From Luscinia megarhynchos (taxonomy: Eukaryota > Chordata > Aves > Passeriformes > Turdidae), in the NCBI GenBank assembly GCA_034336665.1, contig JAPFBE010000003.1, positions 34,322,360 to 34,386,359 of the forward strand: a stretch of 64,000 bases of DNA, read 5' to 3'. The notes below the pieces were generated by a model, which saw nothing but the letters and a program-made list of their open reading frames with translations, searched no databases and was not told the origin of the DNA. Made by a program: the position numbers and the translations under genes. Of this stretch, positions 25,901 through 38,057 are shown piece by piece; position 1 is the stretch's first letter; each line of letters begins with the position of its first letter.

Positions 25901-28900
25901 AATTTTGCAGTTCTGCACAACAAATGCTGTCCTTCATCATGACTGTACAGTGCCCAGACTAATGGCACACTAGGCCAAGCTATCATTACTAAACTTATTT
26001 ACTTGTTTGCTTGGGAAGCATGTCATCATACTCAGCATTTGTAAAGCACCAGCCATCAAAAGATGGGAACATGCCCATCTTCGCCCCATCGTGGTTTTTT
26101 TATCAGTGTACTGAAGAATTGCAAATTTAGAAGCTAAGATCAATGGTAAGTTTTTAGAATAGTTTTTGAAGCGTGCACAAATATACTAAGCACAACAGTT
26201 TTTTAGATGCCTTAGTTAATAAAGACCAGTGATTAATGATGTGAGCAAATGATCAAACTGGATTGTGACCCAGGAATGTAACTTGAATTACTTCATGGAA
26301 ACTAGAATGACAATGTTTTTTTGTATGAGCATTAACAACAACATGCCAAAATGCTTGTCTTTTACCACAATAGTGGCCTTTCTGCTTCAGAGTTTAATAA
26401 TATAATAAGTTTTCAAAGCTACCTAGTTATTTCCTTATTCTTTATGCTATTAAGTACAAAAATGAGAGTAGAAGCTACATACAGAATATCTGCAGCTTAT
26501 GTTACTGAAATACTCAAATTTCTAACTCTACCCCATTTTATCTCTTCTTTTCCTGTACTACTTGCTTTCAGGTACTTCTGCAGTGACAGACATGCCCGTA
26601 TTTCTTTCTTCTACTGGATGTATTCCATGTTCTTATCTAAATCATTTTTCCAATGAATGCAAGTACATCCATAATTGCCAGACACTGGCTAAAATTTTCA
26701 CTATTAAAAATATTTTTCTATTCTTTTATTGTAATTTGATGGCTCAGTTGTCAGAGAGTTATTAGGTATTGAAATACAGACGGAGCAAAATTTCCCAAAA
26801 GAGAGACAGAGTTACTTATGCTGTTAACCACGTATGAATAGATATGCATATGATGGTGCTGCAATTGCTGCTTTCCCTAATTGCTTTCTTTCAAACAAGT
26901 ATCTGCCTGGTGCAGCAATTTTCAGCCACAGAGAAGCCAGCACAATGTTTTTTGGCTGCCCATACAGACCCCACAAAGCCACACTGGCTGCATGTGTGAC
27001 ACTGCTGAGCACATGTTCTGTGCAGTGCCTGCTCCTGCATTTTACACCCTCCACTTGCTTGGTCATGGCAACTAAGACGAGAGAGCCTGAATGACTGGCA
27101 TCTGGTAGCTCCTGGAGAGCTTTCTGACACCCTGAGCCCCACAAAATCCAGGAGGAGGCCCAGAATTAGGAGGGCCTGATACAGCCCCCAAGTGCTCCAC
27201 ACTTCCCTGAGCTTCACCATCAGAGTCAGCTTCCCCATTTCTGTCTGCCTGCTTCTTCACACTATTACCATACTTTCTTCACATGCAGAGCTCCCCTCCT
27301 TGGCTTTCCACACCAGCACAGCAGACTGTGACTGCACATTTCCTCTGTGTCTGTATCACAGGGCACAGAAAACATGAAATGGGAACTTCAGTCGGCATGG
27401 GAGGAAAATTCAGAGGCAAAAAAGAATGGATAGATATTTCAGTGAATGATCAGGGCTGTAACTCTGAGATGTTTACTGATCATCTAAACACAGGAAAATG
27501 CATTGTTTTGATTCTCTCAAAGACTACACCACTTAGGCTTGGTTTAGATCATTTTAAGATGAGATAAGGCCACCCACCAACTACCACTTTTTATGCATTC
27601 AGCTCTAACTCACCATGTTGAAATTTTTATGGACAGGTACAGCTCTGCTTGAGCAGAAATCATAAATCAAAGTCTACTTGCTTTTAGTACTTATATCACA
27701 GCAGTTTTCTATTATTCTTTCAATGCCTTTGTGTTAAAAACAAATGCAGGGGATGCATTCTAAGGACAGCTGCAAGACTGCCCAGAACTGCAGAGAGCTG
27801 AGGACTACAGGAAGGATTGCTTTGACGGTTCCTGCTTGCCACCCATCTATCCAGTGTCTGAAGACAGCACAAGGAAGAGTTACATCTTCAGCAAGGAGCA
27901 AGAAATGCCTCCTAGACAAAATAACAAAAAATAGTGCTCAGTAGTCAGTTACTGATGTTCAAAAAAGCATTTCACAGGTGCATCACATTCTGGTTTCTGT
28001 ATCTCCACAGAGCAGTTCTACTTGGGCATCTGCACAGCAGCAAGAAGAAACTCTGTCCTGCTCATAAACAACTGAGCATGATTCTGAGAACCTGGACAGT
28101 GCCATGGAGATGTTTATCAGAAAGGACCCTTGACGAGTCAAAAACCTACCATCTACTAGATGCTGCACTGCAGAGTTAGGGAAGCTCTGCCAGCAAGGTG
28201 GCAGGAGAAAATGGAGTGGAGCAAACTTCAGGAAAGAAAGAGCATGAGCTGGGAGGAGAAGACATAAAGCAGTACTGACTGGAGTCTACTTGCCTGTTTT
28301 CATCCCTCTGTCCTTGCTGTGAGTGGAAAATGCAAAAGCAGTTGTACACTGCTAACACAAACTTGTGGTTTATCACTCTGCCAGCTGGGTGTGTGCAGCA
28401 GCACACAGAGTCCCCATCTACAAAACATAACTCCCATTAACAGAATTTTCCTACGTTGTCAGGGACTCACATAAGGGCTGTGATGCAAGTGTGATGCTCA
28501 GACATGCATGATGACAGAACACTGCATGCTATTCAGGACCATAAAATGCTTACTTTAAAAGGACTTCTCAGTAAGCAAAACCAAACAAAATCCTTCAGGT
28601 AAATAAGGCATGCACCCACCAACTGCATATTGAGCACAACATAAATGCAGCAAGAACAGTGTCTCCTCCATGCACCTGATGACCTCCCTGGCCTCTACAC
28701 CACAAGCACTATATAATCTCCTCCATTCTGCATTAGCAGCCAAGATTCACAGGAGTAAAACATTAAATTGATTAACACACAGAAAATCCTAGTATGTGCA
28801 ATCCTACACATGACACTGGTTGATGCTTAATTCCAGTTGTGGTTATGGTGACAATTTGCAGAATTTTGACTCCTAGTCCTTCAAATTATTATAAACATGT

Positions 28901-29493
28901 GACCTTGGACAAATGCATGCTGAGCATTTTATAAGTTCTCCCCAGTATTATTCTCTGTCTTTTATTAGCCTGAATATCTTTGTGCCCCTTTATCAGACCA
29001 CTGATCTTTCACAGACTATTAGTAGAAATAATAAAGCATGGGTAGCTCTAGAGCAGATTTAATGTTCAAGATGATGCTTGTGATATGCCACTGAAGAAGA
29101 AGAAGACAAATGGAAGACATCCATCTGGCAAAGTGTGTGAGTGCAGTGGCACAGATCAAAATAGTGAGCATATTTAAATATATAACATTTGAGTATTTTT
29201 TATATTAAAAGATACACTCACAATTTAAGGCAGCCTAGTTTGTCTACAGCCTTTCAGCAGGCAAGCAAGAGCACCTAAATTCAGCTGCTTCTTCTCTGAG
29301 TCATCCATTCCAGCACCTCTAACTTTAAAGGCAGTACAAAGAGATGAGCTTCCTGTGCCTAATGTCAGCCTTTGTAAACAGCCTCTGTGTGTCATCCTCT
29401 GGCCAGTTCAGAGGAACAAGAGCTCTGCATTAGCGTTGTAACATAAAGAGAAATCACATAAGGCAAAAATTAGAAATTCATGCTTTAGGTTTT

Positions 29494-29566
29494 GGTGGTT
29501 TTTTTGTTTGTTTGTTTTTTATTTTTTATTTGGTGTGGTTTTTTGTTGTGTTTTTTTTTTTTTTTT
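29494..29566. repeat. T/G-rich low-complexity tract ending in 16 T
   Basis: TTTG-type runs followed by an uninterrupted run of 16 T (29551-29566). On the minus strand it reads as poly-A with CAAA words. No attached element is recognisable. Confidence 0.85.
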
Positions 29567-30949
29567 ACCTCTTCTTGAAAGTTTTATCTTTTTCTGCTCG
29601 AAGAGCTACTATAAAATAAAGGTACTTTGTGATGCCATTTCTTAACCATAGAACTTTTGTCCATTGTACTAAGAGAAATGGGGGAAAACATCTTCAGCTG
29701 GGAGCTGTTTTCTTTCTCAAAGGTGGAAGAGTAGAATAAAAAAAAAGGAATTGGCTTTCAGGAACTGAACAGTCTGCCTTAGCTACTTCCAGCTTCCACA
29801 AGAGAAGTGTGTGGCTGAGTACAGTGATCCTTTAACTTGTTACATTCAAGAAACTCTTGAGTACTGGTTAATCAAAATGGACAAAATTTAAGGAAAAGGA
29901 CAATGTTCCAGTTCTATCACTACCAGCAGCTCTCATTACAGCTAAAATGTCAGCTCATCACGGGAGAGACCCCTGAACAGCTTCACAAAGCCCATTGCCA
30001 GAGTGCTGGGACCTAACAGCAGTACAGAAGGGAGAGTCCATTCAAAGCAGCACAAATGCCCCAGTGTGACTCTGCTGCTTGCAACACCAGGTGGAATGTA
30101 ATTTAGGCATGTTATCTTTTTAGCACAGCTCACACAGGCATGGCATGCTCTGGGTTTTCCAAACAGGCAAGCAGTGCTTTGCTGCTTATTATTTGACATT
30201 TTTTGTTCAGTGGGGACAAAACTTGAAAAGAAATGAGCTGACATCAGCTTGTCAGAAAAGTAACCTTGGGAGGTGATGGCAGCAGTGGGATCTACGAGCA
30301 GCTCTCAGGGTGAGAAAGGTTATCTCAGCTTCCTATGGGTAAAATTTCCTCCAAATTATTCACTAGGGAGGCTAAGCTGTTTTAGAACAGCAAATATACA
30401 GCAATAGATACATATAAAATTTCCTCACGTGCTTCCTCCTCATGAGTTCAGGTGCTCATCACCCAGGATTCTGGCTATAGAGAGACAAAGCCCTCTGACA
30501 TCCTCCCCTTGCTATGGGAAGATTTTGTTTTCACCCCTCTGAATGACTCTTGGGACCTGCTTCTGTCACCATTTTGAGTATCTATGGGTGTACCTTCACA
30601 TAAACTGAAAGGAAACATGACTTTGGCTCTTCATAGGACCATTTAGAGCCCTGTAAAGAAATGTGGGAAAATGCCATGGCCATGTTAATTCCAGATTGAG
30701 CCTGATATTCAGAAGAAAAAATCAAAGTGTCACAGAGAAAATGCTTCTCCTGTCTGTTCCTGAGGACTGAGGAAGGCAGCCTTCCTCCTCCTGACAGCTA
30801 AGCATGCTTCCTTCCCTCCAGAAGGACCAAAACCAAAGGGACATGCCTGGGTAAAATCCCTCTGTTTCACGGGGACAGAACTGCCAGTGAGCTTCTGAAG
30901 ACTCATCATTTATGGACAGAAGAGAAGATGGTTTAGAATACTTTCTTTA

Positions 30950-31034
30950 CTATTATTCTCCTCATTGCAGGGGGATTGAACTGGACAATCTTAATTTAAG
31001 AGTCCCTTCCAATCCAAACTATTCTTTGATTCTT
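30950..31034 (+). mobile_element. CR1 LINE 3' tail (truncated, decayed)
   Basis: The stretch contains the typical end of avian CR1 elements: CTCATTGCAGGGGGATTGAA, then a diverged middle, then GTCCCTTCCAATCCAAACT and a terminal ATTCTTTGATTCTT short repeat. CR1 ends in imperfect 8-bp ATTCTRTG-type repeats rather than poly-A, as here. Only about 85 bp is recognisable and the rest of the element is missing, which is usual for 5'-truncated CR1 copies. Substitutions against the remembered consensus suggest an old copy. This element is the main sequence clue that the host is a bird or close relative. Confidence 0.85.
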
Positions 31035-33610
31035 CATACTTTTCGACCTATTTTCCTCTTGCTCCCTGATGAACAGATTTTTATATTAAATTTCATTGTT
31101 GTATTTTGTGAATTGTAGATTATGTTTTGGTTTTTTTTTTTTCATCTCAGGTGACATTTACTCCTTGGAATGGCTTAACTCTGCACTGTGACTTATATCT
31201 CATTTAAAACCTAACAAAATATGGCACATATGTAATGCACACAACACAGTGTCCTCTGTTGGCACTCTCTGTCACGACTGAAACTCAAGTGAAGAGCTTT
31301 TTGGATGTAATACAGAGTCAAGCTGTTAATGAAGATAAAAGCCAGCAAGGCTTACACAAGATGACAAAAGGAGAATGTACTTCAGAGCAAGCTTTGTTTC
31401 CAGTTTCTCAGCTCTGGATTTGTACATTCCCAATGAATCTTGGGTTGCATCGCTTCAAAGCTAAAATATCAAATCACTTGTATGATTTGATGATCAAGGA
31501 CATGTACAAGCATATGAAAGTGAGATGGCAAAAAAAGGGCCAGAGACATTTTGCTGGTAGTCTTCTCCTTCAGAATATTTTATTAGATGAGTATCCTGAC
31601 TAAAACAAGCATAAGCACTCATCTTGAGCTGTTTCTGTCTCAACTTGCAGAATTTTTTTCTACATGAACAGCTAACTTTTCACAAGAAATTTAAATTTAC
31701 TTATTTATTCAAAATATTTTATCCAAGCTAGCCAAACCCTACCAAATTCAATTCAGTTTCAAATTAGACACCTTGCTTGTATCTGTACACCCTTAAGTCT
31801 TGCTTCCTTCAGCCTCCCTAATTTATTTAACTTTTAGTGTGAAAGAAGCCCTCACATTCCCAATACATACATTTTGGTGGGAGAACCAACATGAGCTTCA
31901 ATGTAAGCAGGTTGTCCAGAAAGTGAGGGGTTTGCTAAAACAGGGCCTTAATTACAGAGCCATAATGTTTGTAGAACAGACTTTTGTTGTAGTTGCTACA
32001 ATCACAAACCTCCAAATCCAGTAAGTCTGCTTTTGGACTGAAATGGCTCAGTGCTGATGTTATCCCAGCTCCCACAGTAGCCCAGGACTGAGCTGGGGCC
32101 ACTTGGTAACTGTAGGTGCAGGTCTGGCTTCTGTCATGGATGTAATTGTCAAGAGATGGGAACTGACTTGTAACCTTCAGTCTTGTAAATCTTACCTGCC
32201 ATTCTAGATTTAGTATTAAAGGTTTCAGTCAAAATTCAGAATGCAACCAGCAAGTCCTAGTCTGTCATGCAGGAGCTTCTTTCCATAAGCCAATATCAAG
32301 TATATACTTGAAGATCTGAAATAAATCACTTCAAGTAGGACATTTGTTAGTCTGTCTAGATATTTCATAGATAATACAAAATTTTGATTCCTGGCCAGAC
32401 TTTAATACCAGAGAATCATTATGTGATGGCAAAACAGATCTCCCATTGGCTACATTTCCTGAAAAGAATATACATTTTCTGAGAATATTTGCTTACCCTT
32501 TCAAAACCACAAAAATAAAAACCTCTGGTGTGAAGAAGCATGTTGGTAATAAGCTTCGGTATTGCCGCAAAAACACCTCAGCAAATATTCTGCTTCACAC
32601 CCTCTGAGGTAACACAGGGAGCTGATAATGTCTGTGCTTTGTAGTACTTCAAGGATAGAAACCTTGCAGAGTGAAAGAACATTAAAAAAAAAAAGGGAAT
32701 AATATTTCCAAGCTCCAGGCAAGAACAACGTGGAGTTGTCCAGAATATTCCATCTTTTGCTCTAGACGTGAGAACTATCCATAAAACACACTTCAACAAA
32801 CACTACCTCCCTTTTTCCCAGAGGTTTTCTGCTTTTCCTTCTCATGCCAGTCCTAGTGCTCATGAGGCAAGCTTGAGGGGCTCTCAGATCCAGTTTCAAT
32901 GCACTTTTTTTTCTCTTTATTTGGAGGTACTCTTTGCGTGGATAATCCAGTCACTGCTCCCCGTGGCAGCAAGGCAGCGAACGTGGCAGAGCAGAGGCAG
33001 CAGGGTGGAGGAGCTGCAAGGGGCCAGGGCTACCCCTCCAGATTTAGGGCCAGGTTGATCACAGCCCACCTGGTTTCACCCAGAGGTGTGGCTGCTCTCC
33101 CCTCTTCATGCCACCCACACAGATCTGCTGGTGCAACTGCTTCTCCTGGCTCATGCCAGCCTGTACCTGTGACCTTACCTGGCCTATGGTAAGGGAGCAT
33201 CAATAACCCTGGATAGCAGTGCTGTACCCCTTCCCACTCCTCCAAGAACCAAGGCACATGGGCTGACTTTTTCCTTTTTCTTCTGATCTGACATAAGACT
33301 GTTTCTCTTTCATGCTTAAGCAAGCTTAGGTCTGTAGAGGGCTTCTAAGATATGATTCATCTGACCTGTCTCACAAATCTAGTTTAAGATGAGATGAATC
33401 ATGTCTCACAACTATTTATTCCTCTCCACAGATTGCAAAAGGAGCTGGGGGACACTGACTCAGATTAAAGCCTCTGCCTTAAGAACCTCAAAAGTGATTT
33501 GAATGTGAATGTTCAGTTGCAATTACTAATGAACAAACAGAAGAGGTGAAAAAATCAGAGAACTGGGAATGTGTGTGAATGACTCAGTGTTATTCACCAT
33601 ACTCAAGATT

Positions 33611-33640
33611 GGGGGAAAAAAAGAGAAAAAGAGAGTGAGA
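33611..33640. repeat. Short purine-rich tract
   Basis: A GGGGGAAA start, then AAAGAGAAAAAGAGAGTGAG-type sequence. Confidence 0.7.
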
Positions 33641-36600
33641 ACTTCCAGAAGAATCATGCTAAAGGCTCGTGGTTAGCTGTAACAAAGAAAATTCATGCTG
33701 GAATTCTTGCAGGGATTGTTTAAACTCTTCCCTTACTGTGAATGCCTCTGAAATAACTGTGACCTCTCAACAGAAAATCTGAGATACTGTTACACTCTTT
33801 AATTGACAAACACATCCCGAGAGTCAAAGATGGTAAAGATAATTGTAGTGGCTGGTTTTGGTGAAATTGTGCATGGACATGCATGTAACTATGTTAAAGA
33901 ATATCTCATATATGAGACTGAGCTTAAGCAAACTGCAAGAAATCAAAATTTTTACAAAAATGACACTACAGCTATGCATCCCAGGTGAGAACTGGCAGCT
34001 TTGCTGCTACTCTATAAATCACACACCTCTCACAGCTACTAATCTGCTGCAGAGATCTTTCAGGCTAGCAAAGTGACAGGAAAAAACGTGTAGAAGAATA
34101 AAATGCTAAGAATAGAACCAGTCTCTTGATTGCTGCTTCACAGGCTGCCCTGTGCACTGGATCCCATCTCCTTTCTCTTTTTACTTCTATACAAATAGGT
34201 ATTTCTTATTATTTTTATGAATGTATTCATATAAAAAAGGCTTTTTTTTTTTTCTTTGAGATAGATTCATCTTAAGGAAACTTTAGCTCTCTCCCCTCAC
34301 CCCATCCTGTTTTGTTGCTTTATTATTCTTCTCATCTCACCTCCCTTGCTGATCCTCCAGAACTTTTAACATGATCACTCTAATGTGGTGTCCCTAGTTA
34401 GTAATGGGGCTTTAAAGCAATTATCTTTCATAACACTTCACTGCTAATGCTGACCTGGAATTTTAGGCAATGTCAGCCAGAGCTGCTGAGCAAGGAGCCA
34501 CATCTCCTCCATCTCAATATTCAGTGCTTCTGGTATTTTCATTCTTGAAGACAAACTGACTTTTGGACTTCTGTATAATTCATTCCTTTAGAAATATGCA
34601 TCCTGTGTATTGTTTAGTAGTATTGGCTCATGATGTTAAGTACTTTCATTAGACATTTTGTGAAGATTCTTCCTTTTGTTTAAAAATATAACCCTGGAAA
34701 GGCTATGTCCAGCTGGAAAAGGTATACTTATTTGGGAACTATTTAGGAAAAAAATAAATACTTTTAACTGCCTATAACTCCCTTTTATTTTCCAAGAAAA
34801 ACAAAACAAACTGTTTTTTTTCTAAAGGTACATCTTAGGGGAGGTACCAGGTGAACAAAAAAGGGGATACTTAAGTCTTTCTCCTATTCAAAAATCCAAC
34901 TTGTGCATGGAAATCTCTTTCCACCGCCCTTTACACCAGCTTTAGGGAAAGAACTATCTGTACAGGTAAATCTGCATTCTCATTCAGTCTCTGGACTTTA
35001 TGGAGATACTTCATTTACCAAACTAATTTTTAAAATATGTTGGTGAGATAGTTCTCCAGATCTGAATTTCTTGCCTGCAGCAGGGACACCAAGTATGGAT
35101 CAACATGTCAGTTATATTACAGTGAAGGCAGCCAAGCTTGCTGGATTGGTGAAAAGACATGTGTAGCACAGTTAAACACATAAGAAGTGCAGGAATCTAT
35201 TTCTATGCACATCTGCTCTCTCCTTAGCTGGGAGGAGACCAGCACTAGAAAGGTCTTTTAAAAGGCAGAAGTCACAGCAGTTTTTTTCATTTGGTGGACA
35301 CTGTTCAGGGAAAAGCCTCTAAGAGAGGTGAGGGAGAAAACAGATTCTCATTAGTCTGCTTATTCCCAAGTATAACTCAATACAGTTAAAATGGATTTTT
35401 TCCCCCCATTTTCTAACCTAAGAAAAATAAACACAGGAAAACAAACCTCTTTTAAATTTTGCATCCTCTGCAGGGAATTAATAACATATGAAATTATTCT
35501 TTCTAGGCTTTCTGATGTATTGTTGGAATTTACTTAATGAAAAAGCTAGAAATTCTCCTCACCAAAGACTACTATTTCTAATTCAGTGAAAACTGTGATC
35601 CTGACACTATGAAGAAGGGAATTATAGATCTGCACCTGGCAGGATACTGGATCTGAAAGCATAAAGGTTTTGGATTTCTGCATATTGATAAACTAGCATT
35701 TTTGGGGAAGATAACCCCACATACACATATTGGGGAAAAAAATCAGATTATAACTTTTATTAATTTAAGCATGAGATTCTAGCAGACCACCTTTAACAGC
35801 AGGTCTGGATCTGAATGGTACTGCTTGAATACATTTTGAATTGCTGCAGAGCTCCAGAATAATAGTGCTGCAAGATCAAAAGTCTGTGATGCAAAATTTT
35901 ACTGCTGCAAGTCATAACATATAAAACCCACACTGCTTGCTTTTAGCAGATTCTCACCCACCAAAGTGCCTCCATAAGCCTGTGTTTGTGGTTCAGCTGT
36001 ACACCTGTAAAAGGCTGAATTAGGCCTCCAATGCCACGGGAGGCATTGCACAACCCACCCTGGTGCTAGGAGGGGTGGTGGGTCTCCTTCCTGCCCTCCC
36101 TCTGCTATCCAGGAAAGGGCAGTGCAGATGAGCTGATGCCCACCTGGGAAAACATGTCAGCTCTGCCTGGGAAAAATGGGGAAAATGGGGCAGCTGTGAG
36201 ACTTGGAGCAACCACCCAGTCCTAGCATCACTTGTGCTTCCTCTGGTTATTCCATAGGAGTGACACAGATTCCTTCAGCTGTTATTTTGGGGGGCCAAAG
36301 TACATTTGGTTAGCCATGTATAAAGCTCTGGAACAGCACATTTCTAATAGGTAGGTAGAGTGTTAAATTAATGGCAAATTATATATTTGGGTTAGCAGCT
36401 TGGCTGCTTTGTTGTTTGGTTCTTTCAGACAACTTGGATGGCAGCCACCAGCTCTCTGCGATTTATCTCTATTTAATTTTTCCACTTTTTCAGACCTTTG
36501 GCTGTTGGTAATTCGATTTCTGGCAACTGCAGACCTTCACTCCCTATTATAAGTTACACCCCAAGGCAGACATACTGCCATCTGCACTGCAACAGTGGTG

Positions 36601-37324
36601 GTAGCTAGTGGATGCAGAGAGGCAAGTGTCCAGATGCCACTCGGGCTCTGAAACAGCTTTAATATACAAATGACTGTTTGGGTTAGAAATAGTGTGTAAA
36701 CCCAAATATGAGCCCCTCAAAAAGGTTAGGGTACTCTCCCAAAGGATCACTCCACTCTGTACTCCACTTTTGCATTTTGCTTGTCCTGACAGTTTTCATG
36801 GATGAGGAAAACGAAGTATTTTCCTTTGCTCAGCCTCCAAAATCATCAAAGGGGGAACTAATCCCCATCCAATCATCCTTCATGCACACTCACTTCACTT
36901 CCCACATCTTCCCTGATCCTCTCCTCCCAGTCTCCATGCTCTCCAGAAAAAAAATCTTCTTTCGGGAGATTTGTGCTTACAGCAAATCATCAGCTGCTGC
37001 TTTCCTGAGAAATATATCTTGTTCCCAGATCCTGACAGGAGGTCTCCACAGGTGGCAGGCACAGAGTAGTGCCACAAGGTGCTTCTGCACTTAAGAGCAG
37101 GTAGGCATCATTCCCTGTCCAGCAAGCCTGAAAATGATACTAGTCTTGGCCTCAATTACAGTGGGAGGTTTATGTTATAGGCATAAATTACCTCAAAATC
37201 TTTCCTAAAAAGCTCAAAAAGACATCACCTACTGTGAGTTGGGAAGATAATCCAGGAATGCTCAGATCAGCAGCAGTATAGCCCATCTTTCTGACCCCCT
37301 GCATGACACAGGGCCTGACCCCAC

Positions 37325-37404
37325 ACTCACTCACTCACTCACTCACTCACTCACTCACTCACTCACTCACTCACTCACTCACTCACTCACTCACTCACTC
37401 ACTC
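37325..37404. repeat. (ACTC)n microsatellite, 20 perfect copies
   Basis: Eighty bases of uninterrupted ACTC, flanked by CCACAC on the left and CTGAGT on the right. A perfect tetranucleotide array of this length is likely to be highly polymorphic. Confidence 0.98.
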
Positions 37405-38011
37405 CTGAGTCAAACCTGTAACTTCTCAGGGAGCTGTGGCACTGCTTGATGAGCTACTAGCAAGAAACAAGGGTCTGCTACTTCTCCATGGGCTGGCTAT
37501 CCTGAGATGTAGAAAGCCTGTGTGACCATGGTTACACCTTTCTGTCCTCTGATGAGAAAGGGGTCAGGTTATCCTGCATGATGACCATGGGGGTGGAGAG
37601 GTGACACCACTGAAGAATTCCTTTGTTTCTTTTTATGTGTCCTTGGATAAACATTTAAATGTACAAACTGCAGGTTTATTGGCATCTCCTAAGCAGAGAT
37701 CCACCCAGGCAGAGTTTCAGCTGTCTCTACCCAAAGGCTTCACTATCTGTCTGATAATGTATCTTTAAACTTTCAGGACTTCACAGCGAGAATGTGAACA
37801 TTTCATTTGCTCCTTGTTGATAGGCACAGCTATCTATAATACACATGCAAACAGCCTGTGTGGGTGACAGCCCACCATACCCAGCCTTCATTCTGCTTTT
37901 GGGCTGCCTTCCCAAAGAGAATAGGTGAAGTGGAAAGACATCAGGCTCTCTAACACCCATCCTCTGATAAACTGTCCTGAAAGTCATGACAAAAAAGGTA
38001 AATCGATCATG

Positions 38012-38057
38012 AGTATTTCCTATTTCATAAAGATTCATAAAGTATTTCCTGTTTCAT
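38012..38057. repeat. Short direct repeat (17 bp, 29-bp spacing)
   Basis: AGTATTTCCTATTTCAT at 38012-38028 recurs at 38041-38057 with a single A-to-G change. Confidence 0.8.

Noticed and set aside
31235..31603. 122-codon plus-strand frame just after the CR1 tail
   Set aside because: It has a fairly protein-like composition but no family match. It follows the end of the CR1 element, so it is not part of it.
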